In this document: piece by piece, positions 45,178 through 54,431 of the stretch
Layout: each line of letters opens with the position of its first letter
Position numbering within the stretch: position 1 is the stretch's first letter
Source: Bacteroidota bacterium
GTDB taxonomy: Bacteria; Bacteroidota; Bacteroidia; Flavobacteriales_D; Crocinitomicaceae
Reading direction: 5' to 3'
Assembly (NCBI GenBank): GCA_024280295.1
Contig: JAJRQK010000039.1
Coordinates: forward strand, 62,001 to 126,000
Length of the DNA: 64,000 nt
Program-made: the position numbers and the translations under genes
Notes under the pieces: generated by a model
The model's input: the letters and a program-made list of their open reading frames with translations, nothing else
Database searches by the model: none
Told to the model about the DNA's origin: nothing

Positions 45178-47100
45178 ATGATAAAAAAGATAGTTTCCAT
45201 TACTCTGTTTATGACTCTAACTCTCGTTAGTATTAGTCAACAAGGAATCACACCCACCCAATTGATCGAATTAAGTCGTGTTTCGGCGATGGGAATGACA
45301 GAAGATAATAGTCAAGTTGTTTACAGAGTTTCTAAAGTTGATGTGGCGAGTAACTCACGATCCAGTAAAATGTTTATCGTTGATGTTGATGGAGGAAGAC
45401 CTATGGAGATTAAAGATGCTGAAAATTACCTCATTGATGATTTAATTTCACCCGATGGATCAAAACGACTTTATCATACTGACGTGAAACTGACAAAAAT
45501 AAGCGGTTCAGATCACTATCCAGAGTTAAAAGAATCCAACATGATGATTTATGATCAACTAAATTACCGCCACTGGGATTCTTGGGAAGATGGAACATAC
45601 AGTCATGTTTTGATGGTCCCAACGAAAACAAGAGAAAAAACCATAGACATTATGGAAGGTGAATTGTACGAATGTCCACAAGCACCTTTTGGCGGGACGG
45701 AAGATTATCTATGGTGTCCTGATGGGAAGAAAATTCTCTATGTTTCAAAAAAGAAGTTTGGAACAGAATACGCGACAAGCACAAACACAGACATCTACGA
45801 GTTTAATATAGAGACGTCAGTAACAAGAAACATCACAGAATACAATTTAGGATATGACACTCAGCCTGCATTTTCTTCAAAAGGAAGATTAGCATGGTTG
45901 CAAATGAAACGGGATGGATACGAGTCAGATAAAAACGATATTATCATCTTCATTGATGAGAAGCCTGTAAATTTAACCGCTTTATGGGATGGGACAGTAA
46001 ATGGATTCAAATGGAGCAATGGTGGGAAAAGTATTTATTTCAATGCTCCAGTGAATGGCACAGCTCACTTATTTGTTGTTGATCTTCCAAAATCTGCGGA
46101 TAAAGTAACATTACCGCGACAAATAACAGACGGTCAGTTTGACGTTCGAGGAATTGTTGGACAATCTAAAAACACAATGGTGGTTGCTCGTGGAGATATG
46201 AATCATGCAACAGAATTGTACACCGTAGATTTGAAATCTGGAGAAATGAAGCAACTCACGTTTGCAAACACTGATTTCTATAATTCTATTACCTTGAGTA
46301 AGATCGAACGGCGAATGGTAAAAACAACGGATGGCAAAGACATGCTTTCTTGGGTCATTTATCCTCCAGATTTTGATTCAACAAAAAAATACCCAACATT
46401 GCTTTACTGTCAAGGTGGGCCCCAAGGAGCATTAAGCCAGTTTTACTCTTATCGATGGAACTTCCAATTAATCGCTGCTAACGGCTATATAGTTATTGCT
46501 CCAAACCGACGAGGGATGCCTGGACATGGAGTTGAATGGAATGAACAAATTAGTAAAGATTATGGCGGTCAAAACATGGAGGATTATCTTTCAGCAATTG
46601 ACGATATTTCCAAAGAATCGTATGTAGATAGAGATCGACTAGGATGCATCGGAGCAAGTTACGGTGGTTATTCTGCATTTTACTTGGCTGGAATTCACAA
46701 TAAACGTTTCAAAACATTTGTCTCCCACGATGGTATTTTCAATTGGAGGAGTATGTATGGAACAACCGAAGAAATGTTCTTTGTGAACTGGGATTTAGGT
46801 GGAGCATATTGGGATGAAGATAATGCGGCCGCACAGAAATCTCATACTATTTTCAATCCTATTGAGCATGTTGGAAAATGGGATACACCAATGTTGATCA
46901 TTCAAGGTGGTAAAGATTATCGCGTTCCAATTGGACAAGGACTGGAAGCATTTCAAGCAGCACAGTTACAAGGGATTCGTAGTAAATTACTGTACTTTCC
47001 AGAGGAAAATCATTGGGTTCTTGGGAATCAAAACAGCTTGATTTGGCATACTGAATTCTATAAATGGTTGGGGGAAACGCTTGCACCTATTGATCGTTAA
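45178..47100 (+). CDS. S9 family prolyl-oligopeptidase-like peptidase, secreted
   Basis: 640 residues with a signal peptide ending VSISQ. The N-terminal part (about 30-370) is a WD40-like beta-propeller (PDFD, SPDGSKRLY). The alpha/beta hydrolase domain has GASYGGYS (S494), GGKDYRVP (D580) and ENHWVL (H612). Cuts peptides, probably with preference near Pro or Ala, in the periplasm or outside. A pentapeptide-repeat gene follows after 2 nt in the same operon. Confidence 0.88.
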   Translation: MIKKIVSITLFMTLTLVSISQQGITPTQLIELSRVSAMGMTEDNSQVVYRVSKVDVASNSRSSKMFIVDVDGGRPMEIKDAENYLIDDLISPDGSKRLYHTDVKLTKISGSDHYPELKESNMMIYDQLNYRHWDSWEDGTYSHVLMVPTKTREKTIDIMEGELYECPQAPFGGTEDYLWCPDGKKILYVSKKKFGTEYATSTNTDIYEFNIETSVTRNITEYNLGYDTQPAFSSKGRLAWLQMKRDGYESDKNDIIIFIDEKPVNLTALWDGTVNGFKWSNGGKSIYFNAPVNGTAHLFVVDLPKSADKVTLPRQITDGQFDVRGIVGQSKNTMVVARGDMNHATELYTVDLKSGEMKQLTFANTDFYNSITLSKIERRMVKTTDGKDMLSWVIYPPDFDSTKKYPTLLYCQGGPQGALSQFYSYRWNFQLIAANGYIVIAPNRRGMPGHGVEWNEQISKDYGGQNMEDYLSAIDDISKESYVDRDRLGCIGASYGGYSAFYLAGIHNKRFKTFVSHDGIFNWRSMYGTTEEMFFVNWDLGGAYWDEDNAAAQKSHTIFNPIEHVGKWDTPMLIIQGGKDYRVPIGQGLEAFQAAQLQGIRSKLLYFPEENHWVLGNQNSLIWHTEFYKWLGETLAPIDR

Positions 47101-47102
47101 AT

Positions 47103-47675
47103 ATGATCAAAAAATTATATGAAGATCAAGAATTTGAAAACAGAGATTTCGCAAAAGAGAAGTTTATAACAGCTGATTACGAATACTGCACTTTTACAAA
47201 TTGTATTTTTTCCAATCTTCAGTTATTAGAAGTCCACTTTATGGAATGCCTCTTCAATGATTGTGATCTTAGTTCAGTAAAATTGATAAGCACAGCACTT
47301 AAAACAGTTGAGTTTAATCAATGCAAAATGCTCGGTGTTTCATTCGGTTATTGCAATCCATTCTTGCTCTCGGCACGATTTAATGAGTGTCAATTGGGTT
47401 TATCAAGTTTTGTCTCCATGAATGGAAATGCCTTTTCATTCTCTCATTGTAGATTGAACGAAGTTGATTTTTCAAGTGCAAATTTCTCACATGTAAACTT
47501 TGATAATTGTGACCTCAGCGGAGCGATTTTTGATCAAACTAAGTTGCAAGGAGCAAACTTCACAACAGCAAAAAATTACATAGTTGACCCAGAAAAAAAC
47601 CAGTTAAAAGGAGCTAAGTTTTCTCAAGATGGACTTTCTGGATTACTGAAGAAATATCAAATTTCGATTTCTTGA
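47103..47675 (+). CDS. Pentapeptide-repeat protein (Qnr/McbG-like)
   Basis: 190 residues with many A(D/N)LXX-type pentapeptides: CDLSSVKLIS, FSSANFSHVNF and CDLSGAIFDQTKLQGANF. The arrangement, including CNPFLLSARF and the end GLSGLLKKYQISIS, is that of Qnr/McbG-like proteins that can shield DNA gyrase, but the resistance role is not established for chromosomal forms. Slightly shorter than Qnr (about 218). Coupled to the S9 gene (2-nt gap). Confidence 0.82.
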   Translation: MIKKLYEDQEFENRDFAKEKFITADYEYCTFTNCIFSNLQLLEVHFMECLFNDCDLSSVKLISTALKTVEFNQCKMLGVSFGYCNPFLLSARFNECQLGLSSFVSMNGNAFSFSHCRLNEVDFSSANFSHVNFDNCDLSGAIFDQTKLQGANFTTAKNYIVDPEKNQLKGAKFSQDGLSGLLKKYQISIS

Positions 47676-47719
47676 TAATCAGTAATAACGCCAGCAAGTG
47701 CCCCACACTTTCGAGGTGT

Positions 47720-48133
47720 TTATTTCCTGAAAATGAAGTAAGCCGCAGCAACAAGGCACATAACTGCCCATATATAGTCGATCTTGATTGGCTTATTCAT
47801 CGCGATAATCGAAAATGGAATGAACATCAACAATGATATTCCGATTTGAATCACTTGAAGTTGCATTAGAGATAATTCTTGACTCCCAATTCGGTTAGCA
47901 GGAATGTGAAAATTATACTCGAAAAAAGCGATTCCCCAACTAACCATCGCGGCAATAAACCAATGCTTCTGATCAAGCCATCTTAAATGAAGATACCATG
48001 CGCACAACATAAAAATGTTGGATGCGCTAAGTAATAAGATTGTTTTTACAAGTACTGACAAAGTAATTCTTAGGTTAATTTTCTCGACAAAATTAGGAAA
48101 AGATTCCTTTATCACGCATTTGCAAAGATTCAC
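47720..48133 (-). CDS. DMT family (DUF486) membrane protein
   Basis: 137 residues, four helices. ASNIFMLCAWYLHLRW, WFIAAMVSWGIAFFEYNFHIPANRIG and LQVIQIGISLLMFIPFSI are the DUF486 signature. The family usually begins close to KTILLLSASN, so the true start may be downstream, for example at a TTG near 48065, making about 115 residues. Function unknown; related to the drug/metabolite transporter superfamily. Confidence 0.8.
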   Translation of the reverse strand: MNLCKCVIKESFPNFVEKINLRITLSVLVKTILLLSASNIFMLCAWYLHLRWLDQKHWFIAAMVSWGIAFFEYNFHIPANRIGSQELSLMQLQVIQIGISLLMFIPFSIIAMNKPIKIDYIWAVMCLVAAAYFIFRK

Positions 48134-48194
48134 GTTGCTAATTTAATTGGCTTTGGAATCATATTTGTACTACTTTTATCAAAAAAAGCACACT

Positions 48195-48743
48195 ATGAAA
48201 TCAATACTTGTACTCTTTTTATTTGTCGGGACGTTTTCATTTGGTCAAGATGAAGTTGTCTATGAATTCGGTAGTGTCCAATTTATGGAGCGTGTCCCAA
48301 ATGTTGGAACCAATAGAGTAAAGAGAATGGCCACAACCATTAATACATATATTTCTTCTATCGTAAATAAGGGATATGACGATTGGTATGCATCATTTTC
48401 TGACAGTACAATTCAACGCGTAGCACCTCACAAATTCAAGAATAAATTTAAGCGATTACAAGAGTACGGCTTTCATTCTGACTCAATAAGGGTGATCTCT
48501 ATTACTCAACTTCGCAAACCGTATGCGAATGAAATTGGAAACGAATATGTAGTGGTTTTGGATTTCGGACACGATTTAAATGTTGCAAATCGCGTAAGTT
48601 TTGATCATTTAAAAAGAACTGACGACAACACAAATGTGCGTTATTTTTCACTGAACGTAATTACGATTGATAAAGATTTTGAAATTTGCATTCATAAGTA
48701 TGGAAGTGATAAACAAAATGCGAATCAACAAGAGCAATGGTAA
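48195..48743 (+). CDS. Exported protein of unknown function
   Basis: 182 residues from the ATG at 48195, which gives a clean signal peptide (MKSILVLFLFVGTFSFGQ). The mature part has IVNKGYDDWYASFSD, a segment of alternating residues, and ends with many Gln and Asn. I do not recognise it. A near-match -7 element (CATATTTG) lies upstream. It precedes the molybdenum-linked operon by 45 nt, but is not obviously part of it. Confidence 0.6.
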   Translation: MKSILVLFLFVGTFSFGQDEVVYEFGSVQFMERVPNVGTNRVKRMATTINTYISSIVNKGYDDWYASFSDSTIQRVAPHKFKNKFKRLQEYGFHSDSIRVISITQLRKPYANEIGNEYVVVLDFGHDLNVANRVSFDHLKRTDDNTNVRYFSLNVITIDKDFEICIHKYGSDKQNANQQEQW

Positions 48744-48761
48744 TTGATTGTTAGTAATCAA
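48744..48761. promoter_or_regulatory. Inverted repeat TTGATT-N6-AATCAA upstream of the molybdenum-linked operon
   Basis: The two 6-bp arms pair perfectly around 6 nt. It lies right after the stop of the previous gene and 27 nt before the operon start at 48789. It could be a regulator site or a weak terminator; it does not match the ModE consensus. Confidence 0.25.
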
Positions 48762-48788
48762 CATTGCACCTATTTCTAGTCTGAACCG

Positions 48789-49859
48789 ATGAAAAATGCA
48801 TTAAAAATCCTCTACATCCTCATTGCAGGAGTTGGTGTATTTTTCATAAATAACATCTATTTTCTTCTCGGCGTAATTGGATTCCATTTACTCCTATTCT
48901 TAGTTGTGAAAAATCCTCAAAAAAGCCTTAAATTTATTTGGAAGGTAAAGTGGTTCATCTTGATCATTTTCCTTTTTCATGCTCTTTCATTCAGTGGAGA
49001 AATTCAACTTTTAAAACTAAAAAATTGGGTGCTTACACTCAGTTATGATGGATTGCTAGCAGGGTCAATTATGGCGTGTAAGCTGATTTCCATGCTCTTT
49101 ATTACCCAAGTTGTACGTTTATCAATGGCAAGTGGAGAATTTGTGCAAGGGATGACTAAACTAGGGCTTTCCAAAAACAATTCGGATATAATCGATCAAA
49201 TAATGACGATCGTTACTGAAGAAAAGGGTAAGAAGGGAAAGGGAAAGGGCAAAGGCAAGAATAAACAAGAATCTGATATACAATCAAAGGATGTCCTATT
49301 GAAAGGTAAAATAGGCAATATTCCAAACAGAATATTTGAGAAAATCACTTTTGCTAAAGGGAAATTTACTGATAATCCTAATGCAATTGTTGCTGCGTCA
49401 TCGCTTTCGGTAACACTTATTCGCCTTGTGAAAATAGCACCAGGTCTGCCATTAGCACCAGGACACAAAAACATACTTCTCATGCCTGTGATGATCCATG
49501 GTATTGTGAAATCTAAAAATCGCTTTGCAGGATCTCAAATTGGCTTTATTTCTGGAATATTGCACTTCAGTATGGGGTTTGGGAAATATGGCCCTCTCGG
49601 CATTGTACAATTCGCTCTACTCGGATTTATTCTTGACCTCCTTTTTAAAATTCCAGTAAATAAATCCCGGTTATGGTTCTTAATGCTTGCAGGGGGAATC
49701 GGCGGACTAGTTCGAATTTCAAGCGAAGTGTTATTGGCTGTTATTTTAGGAATGCCAAACACTTTTTTTCTTGTACTTTTGCCCTACATAATTTCTCAAG
49801 TTGCTTTCGGAGCCGCGTCGGGATTTATTACGAAACCTTTAATCAAACAGAAATCATGA
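48789..49859 (+). CDS. Membrane protein resembling a fused ECF-transporter T and S component
   Basis: 356 residues. N-terminal part (1-145) has about five helices and resembles the EcfT/CbiQ pattern (SYDGLLAGSIMACKLISMLF, then a helix ending MASGEFVQGMTKLGLSKN). A basic linker (146-159, KGK repeats encoded by GGNAAR hexamers) follows. The C-terminal part (200-350) has about five helices with LAPGHKNILLMPVMIHGIV and GFISGILHFSMGFGKYGPLG, which recall ECF substrate-binding S proteins. No ATPase gene is next to it. Its stop overlaps the next start (ATGA), so it is co-translated with MoSto-like subunits. The T-S fusion and any molybdate link are inference. Confidence 0.55.
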   Translation: MKNALKILYILIAGVGVFFINNIYFLLGVIGFHLLLFLVVKNPQKSLKFIWKVKWFILIIFLFHALSFSGEIQLLKLKNWVLTLSYDGLLAGSIMACKLISMLFITQVVRLSMASGEFVQGMTKLGLSKNNSDIIDQIMTIVTEEKGKKGKGKGKGKNKQESDIQSKDVLLKGKIGNIPNRIFEKITFAKGKFTDNPNAIVAASSLSVTLIRLVKIAPGLPLAPGHKNILLMPVMIHGIVKSKNRFAGSQIGFISGILHFSMGFGKYGPLGIVQFALLGFILDLLFKIPVNKSRLWFLMLAGGIGGLVRISSEVLLAVILGMPNTFFLVLLPYIISQVAFGAASGFITKPLIKQKS

Positions 49860-50701
49860 GTCAATTCGTCAAAGAAAACGAAGACCGTGGAAGAACACAT
49901 TTGGATTCACGTTTCATGCGAGAATCTCTTGTTGATAAGCAAGTTCTCAAAGATGCAGTTGTAGACAATGAGATTGCCATTCTTCCCTATTTAAATATAA
50001 TCAACCTTGGTGGTAAGAGTATTATCGATCGAGGGCGAGAAGGAGTGATTGGTGTATTAGAAGAACTCAAAGAGCTAAAAGGAAAACATAAATTTGTCGT
50101 TGGAGTTACTGGAGGAATCCGTGTTCAACATACAATGGCTATTGGGCTGGATTTCGGACTTCCAACTGGTGGTTTAGCCATGTTAGTAGGTGCAATTGAA
50201 GAGCAAAATGCAACGATGATTTATTCGCTAATGGCCAAAGAAGGAGCTGTTCGCGTACCGAAAGATCACTACACTGATCTTCCTCATTACTTAGATAATG
50301 GAATGATTCCGATTTTAACATCAAATCCACCTCATCACTATTGGGAAAAACCGCCAAAAAATGGAGTGTTACCAGAAAGTGGAGCAGATTTCGGAGCATA
50401 TATGACCGCAGAAGGATTAGGAGGCCGATCCATGATTTTTGTAAAAGATCAAGATGGATTATATGATAAAGATCCTGCTATTCACAGTGACGCAAAATTA
50501 ATTGAGAGGATCTCAGCACAAGAAATATTAGCGGGTGATTTTCCCGAATTAATCATTGATCGCTTAGTGATTGAAATGTTAGCAAAAGCTCGACACGTTA
50601 AAGAAATTCATATTGTGAATGGCTTGAAACGAGGAAATATTACCAAGGCAATCAATGGTGAAAATGCAGGAACAATCATCTATAAAGACGAATCGAAATG
50701 A
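49856..50701 (+). CDS. Molybdenum storage protein (MoSto)-like subunit, first of two
   Basis: 281 residues from the ATG at 49856, which overlaps the previous stop (ATGA). Amino-acid-kinase fold: INLGGKSIIDRGREGV, VGVTGGIRVQHTMAIGLDFGLPTGGLAMLVG and GLYDKDPAI. The pattern GGxSxxDRG with a RxxH motif after it, and the ARHVKEIHIVNGLKRG end, fit the MosA/MosB (molybdenum storage) subgroup rather than UMP kinase or aspartokinase. In Azotobacter, MoSto stores polyoxomolybdate in a cage driven by ATP. Which subunit (alpha or beta) it is I cannot tell. It overlaps the next gene by 4 nt. Confidence 0.72.
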   Translation: MSQFVKENEDRGRTHLDSRFMRESLVDKQVLKDAVVDNEIAILPYLNIINLGGKSIIDRGREGVIGVLEELKELKGKHKFVVGVTGGIRVQHTMAIGLDFGLPTGGLAMLVGAIEEQNATMIYSLMAKEGAVRVPKDHYTDLPHYLDNGMIPILTSNPPHHYWEKPPKNGVLPESGADFGAYMTAEGLGGRSMIFVKDQDGLYDKDPAIHSDAKLIERISAQEILAGDFPELIIDRLVIEMLAKARHVKEIHIVNGLKRGNITKAINGENAGTIIYKDESK

Positions 50702-51489
50702 GTAAAATGAACGAACTAGCGGACTTCATGCAAGATTCGCTTATAGAAGCTTCGGCGAACTACAAAAATGATCTGCGAATACTTCCCGATGCAAAGGTGA
50801 TGAAAATGGGAGGTCAAAGTATCAACGATCGAGGACGATCTGTAGTTTTTCCAATAATTGATGAAATCGTTGAGAATGCTAAAAAGCACGACATCATCAT
50901 CACAACAGGAGGTGGAACGAGAGCACGTCACACCTATCAAGTAGGAATCGATCTTGGAATGCCTGTTGGAGTACTTTCCGAAATGGGAGGTGCAATCACT
51001 GTTCAAAACGCACGAATGTTGCAGATGGTCATGGCAAAGCACGGTGGGATTTTTCTTGATCATCTCGAATTTGAAAAAATTCCGTTGTTTTTAAAGTTGG
51101 GATGTATCCCAATTATGCCTGGAATGCCACCTTATAGTTTCTGGGAAGACATTCCTGATCAAGGACAAATACCGATTCATCGAACTGATTGTGGCGCGTT
51201 TTTCACTGCTGAGGCGCTAGGCGCCGAATCAGTCTATTTCATTAAAGATGAAAGAGGACTCTATACTGAAGATCCAAAGAAAAATCCGAATGCTGAATTC
51301 ATCCAAAGAATTCATGTTGACGACCTGATTAAGGAGGATCTTGGAGATTTAATTGTTGAGCGCGTTATTTTAGAATATTTAAAGCGATCAAAATTCGTTA
51401 ACCAACTCGTAATGGTAAATGGAATGGAAAAGGGCGCTTTAACTGAATCTTTGGCTGAAAACCCAACGGGGACGGTAATTTACAAGTAA
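50698..51489 (+). CDS. Molybdenum storage protein (MoSto)-like subunit, second of two
   Basis: 263 residues, overlapping the previous gene by ATGA. MKMGGQSINDRGRSVVFP, ITTGGGTRARHTYQVGIDLGM, MAKHGGIFLD and NGMEKGALTES follow the MosA/MosB pattern. In Azotobacter MoSto the cluster is bound by Glu and His residues of both subunits; the His in AKHGG is a candidate. The pair with the previous gene, of different sequence, fits the alpha/beta hexamer of MoSto. The nearby modABC supports a role in molybdenum handling. Alternative: paralogous amino-acid kinases of unknown use. Confidence 0.72.
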   Translation: MSKMNELADFMQDSLIEASANYKNDLRILPDAKVMKMGGQSINDRGRSVVFPIIDEIVENAKKHDIIITTGGGTRARHTYQVGIDLGMPVGVLSEMGGAITVQNARMLQMVMAKHGGIFLDHLEFEKIPLFLKLGCIPIMPGMPPYSFWEDIPDQGQIPIHRTDCGAFFTAEALGAESVYFIKDERGLYTEDPKKNPNAEFIQRIHVDDLIKEDLGDLIVERVILEYLKRSKFVNQLVMVNGMEKGALTESLAENPTGTVIYK

Positions 51490-51616
51490 CAAAAAATCTA
51501 GCGCCTCTCCTCATTGAGCTGGCAGGTCTAGACTAAAATCTAGTTAATCAGTCTAACATATCATTAGATAATCAATCATGTCCCTGTGATCTCTGGGTAG
51601 TTACGATCTTTTGTCC

Positions 51617-51624
51617 TATCTTTG
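51617..51624 (+). promoter_or_regulatory. -7 promoter element (TATCTTTG) of the T9SS gene
   Basis: Exact TAnnTTTG, 22 nt before the ATG at 51647. No TTTG at -33. Confidence 0.5.
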
Positions 51625-51646
51625 ATAGACTTAAACTCTATTTTTT

Positions 51647-53572
51647 ATGAAAAGAATCTTACTATTACTTGTCGTATTAGCGACAACATCCAATGCGTTT
51701 TCGCAATCTGCACCCCTCTATGCTACGTCTCCGTATACGGATACATTGTGGATGATTGTAGATACCACTACAATGGCAGTAAACGTTCCAGGGACAGCGA
51801 TTACGTCAATTTTAGGGACGGTAACTGGTTCAAATGGCTTAACAATTGATCCATGTTCTGGGGCAGCGTATGTTTCTTTGAAATTTAGCGGCGTTATAGG
51901 TCGTGTGATTTGTTCATTAAACTTAACAACAGGAGTAGCTGATACTATTGTAAATGTTGGAGACAATGTTGCGAATATTGACTTAATTAATGATTCTATT
52001 ATTGCTATCATTTTTGGTGATGGAGCTACGGCAAGTGAGTCTTTAGGACTTGTTAATATTAATGATTCTACATACACTGCCGTTGGACCAACAACTACAG
52101 CAGGATCGGATGGTGAAAGTCTTGCTTATTGTCCTGATAATGACAGACTATATCGTTTCTCAGGAAGGAATACAGCGAATGTATTTGAGTATTATGATGT
52201 TGCTTTGCCAATCGGTGTAGATGTTCCAATTACAGGATGGGATTGGGATGAAACTTTCAGTTCGACATATATTGGTGGTGGTCAATTTTTAACCGCTAAC
52301 CTAGATCAAGAGTTTGTTCTTGTAGATACTAATGGATATTCTATTCTTCTTCCACAAACAACTGGTGCTAACTATTTCAAAGGATTAGCATTTGGTGGGC
52401 CGTCTATTTCTTTTGTTGCCGCAGGTACGGATTCAATCTGTCCTTTTGGGGACACCACGGTATTAGGAGCATCTAGTTCAGTTGGATATCAGTGGTACAT
52501 GGATGGCACTTTAATTGCTGGTGCAACGAATCAAACATATTCGGCTACGGCTGCAGGAACTTATACATGTGAACTTGTAAACGGAACTTGTACTGGGTTT
52601 GCATCTGAATCATTGGTTGTATCAACTTTCGCAGTTGATACTGCTATAGTGACACCAGTTAACCCTGCATTTTGTGCTGGAGACAGTGTTTTAATAACAG
52701 GAAACACCGGTACTGGATTGAATGGGTGGTGGTTCGCTGGCCTTAACGTTAACACAACGACAACAATTAATGCCGCTGTAGCTGGTGGTTATTCATACCG
52801 TCTTCAAACTGGAGCTTGTTATGATGAAGTAACGGTAACAGTTATTGAAAATGTACTTCCTACAGTTGTAGCTAATGCTGATCAAGCATCTTATTGTGAT
52901 GGTGACATGGTTACTTTAACAGGAAGTGGTGCTGATTCGTACACATGGGATAACAGTGTTATAGATGGATCTCCATTTACTCAAGCCGTTGGAGCTCCAG
53001 TAATGTATCATTTAACTGGTACTGATACTATAACTGGATGTGTGAACATTGATTCTATCGCTGTTAATGTATTCCCTAATCCTACTGCCTCAGGAACATC
53101 AACTGATGAGATTTTCGGAAATGACGGTGCTATTGATGGAACCTTCACAGGAGCTCCAATTTTAACGTTTGACTGGGATAATGATGGAACAGGTGATTTT
53201 GATGATCCTGAAGATTTAACTGGATTGACAGCTGGAACTTATACAGTAGTAGTTATGGACGGAAACGGATGTACTTCAACAACGCAAGTTATTGTAGGGT
53301 CACAAGTTGGATTGAATGAGTTCGGATTGAATGCTGAAATGTCAATCTATCCTAATCCAAATGACGGAATCTTTACTGTTGACTTCGCGAACATGGCAAC
53401 TGAGAACTTGATGGTTCAAATTGTTGATGCTTCAGGAAAAATAGTATTTAATACAGATGTCACTGGTAATTCTGTTGATGTTAACATTGTTGAATTTGGA
53501 GCAGGAACTTATACACTTCGAATTACGGATGGCACGCATAATGCAACAAAACAAATTATTGTAGGTAAGTAA
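51647..53572 (+). CDS. T9SS type A cargo protein with beta-propeller-like and Ig-like domains
   Basis: 641 residues with a signal peptide ending AFSQ. Residues 25-260 have repeats with GLTIDPCSGAAYVSLKF and SLAYCPDNDRLYRFSG, the look of a beta-propeller. Then Ig-like domains with YQWYMDGTLIAGATNQTY and SYTWDN. The C-terminus (MSIYPNPNDGIFTV, IVDASGKIVF, TKQIIVGK) is a T9SS type A signal. The next T9SS gene starts 1 nt later, and the terminator of this gene lies inside it. Confidence 0.85.
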   Translation: MKRILLLLVVLATTSNAFSQSAPLYATSPYTDTLWMIVDTTTMAVNVPGTAITSILGTVTGSNGLTIDPCSGAAYVSLKFSGVIGRVICSLNLTTGVADTIVNVGDNVANIDLINDSIIAIIFGDGATASESLGLVNINDSTYTAVGPTTTAGSDGESLAYCPDNDRLYRFSGRNTANVFEYYDVALPIGVDVPITGWDWDETFSSTYIGGGQFLTANLDQEFVLVDTNGYSILLPQTTGANYFKGLAFGGPSISFVAAGTDSICPFGDTTVLGASSSVGYQWYMDGTLIAGATNQTYSATAAGTYTCELVNGTCTGFASESLVVSTFAVDTAIVTPVNPAFCAGDSVLITGNTGTGLNGWWFAGLNVNTTTTINAAVAGGYSYRLQTGACYDEVTVTVIENVLPTVVANADQASYCDGDMVTLTGSGADSYTWDNSVIDGSPFTQAVGAPVMYHLTGTDTITGCVNIDSIAVNVFPNPTASGTSTDEIFGNDGAIDGTFTGAPILTFDWDNDGTGDFDDPEDLTGLTAGTYTVVVMDGNGCTSTTQVIVGSQVGLNEFGLNAEMSIYPNPNDGIFTVDFANMATENLMVQIVDASGKIVFNTDVTGNSVDVNIVEFGAGTYTLRITDGTHNATKQIIVGK

Positions 53573-53573
53573 A

Positions 53574-54431
53574 ATGCCAACGACTAAAAATATAACGAAA
53601 CAAAAAAAGGTGGCATTGCGCTACCTTTTTTTGTTTGTTGCTTTGTTTATCTCCAATACGAGTAACGCTCAGAGCAACTGTGAAGCCGGATTCGTTTATG
53701 GGATGGATCACTGTCCAAACATTTATTTCTATGATAATTCGACCGCAGATAGTACGATCGTTTGTTGGATGTTTGACTACAATGGAGAAGGAAATATAGA
53801 CTGGTGTGAAAATGCCCACAACAAATTCGACTCTAATGGAGTTTTCCTAGTCTGTATCTCAATAATGACCATTGACGGATGTATGGATTCTTTCTGTGAT
53901 TCGATAGAGATTACTTGCGTTTGTGATAAACCTGAAGCTGGTTTTACATATTCTCAAACAGGAAATGCCTGTAACTTTACCGATACTAGTCTGGTGTATG
54001 ATATACCAAATACAACTTGGTTTTGGGATTTTGGTGATGGAATTACGAGTACTTCAGAAGACCCATCCCACACCTACACTTCTAATGGAACATTTATGGC
54101 ATGTTTGACTGTCACAGACACATGTAAAGTATCTACTATATGTCAACAGATCGTTGTAAACACAGCCGGCCTTACCGAGTTTGAAAACACCAATGTAAAT
54201 GTCTACCCAATACCTGCAACTGACTGGATCAAGGTGGCAACAGAACAATCAAATGCGGCCTTAGTTGAAGTCTATACTCTGAGTGGAAAAATATTGATTA
54301 GAGAACGCGTATTGCATGCTGAAAAACCTCACTACCTAGGTGTTAGCGGACTAAAAAACGGTCAATACTATTTACGCGTAACGGATGACGAAAACAATAT
54401 TAGCCATCATCCAATCATTGTCAGGCATTAG
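53574..54431 (+). CDS. PKD-domain T9SS type A cargo protein
   Basis: 285 residues. The start codon ATG at 53574 gives 12 extra residues before the signal-peptide core; a GTG at 53611 (VALRYLFLFVALFIS) would fit a usual signal peptide. A Cys-rich first domain (NCEAGFVYGMDHCPN, CWMFDYNGEG) precedes a PKD domain (TTWFWDFGDGITSTSEDPSHTY). The end (VNVYPIPATDWIKV, VYTLSGKIL, HPIIVRH) is T9SS type A. Its stop codon overlaps the stop of convergent modC. A terminator hairpin lies in its 5' end. Confidence 0.8.
   Translation: MPTTKNITKQKKVALRYLFLFVALFISNTSNAQSNCEAGFVYGMDHCPNIYFYDNSTADSTIVCWMFDYNGEGNIDWCENAHNKFDSNGVFLVCISIMTIDGCMDSFCDSIEITCVCDKPEAGFTYSQTGNACNFTDTSLVYDIPNTTWFWDFGDGITSTSEDPSHTYTSNGTFMACLTVTDTCKVSTICQQIVVNTAGLTEFENTNVNVYPIPATDWIKVATEQSNAALVEVYTLSGKILIRERVLHAEKPHYLGVSGLKNGQYYLRVTDDENNISHHPIIVRH
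53602..53632 (+). terminator. Intrinsic terminator inside the 5' end of the downstream gene
   Basis: AAAAAAAGGT (53602-53611) pairs perfectly with ACCTTTTTTT (53623-53632) around an inner GGC/GCT stem, with the T-run as part of the arm. It is 30 nt past the stop at 53572, the right place to end the 51647 transcript, yet it lies in codons of the next gene. Confidence 0.7.

Noticed and set aside
48744-48761. ModE-type operator at the molybdenum-linked operon
   Set aside because: The inverted repeat has the wrong sequence and arm length for the ModE consensus; kept only as an unassigned dyad.
49224-49265. GGNAAR hexamer run as a possible non-coding repeat
   Set aside because: It is in frame and encodes a basic KGK linker in a membrane protein.
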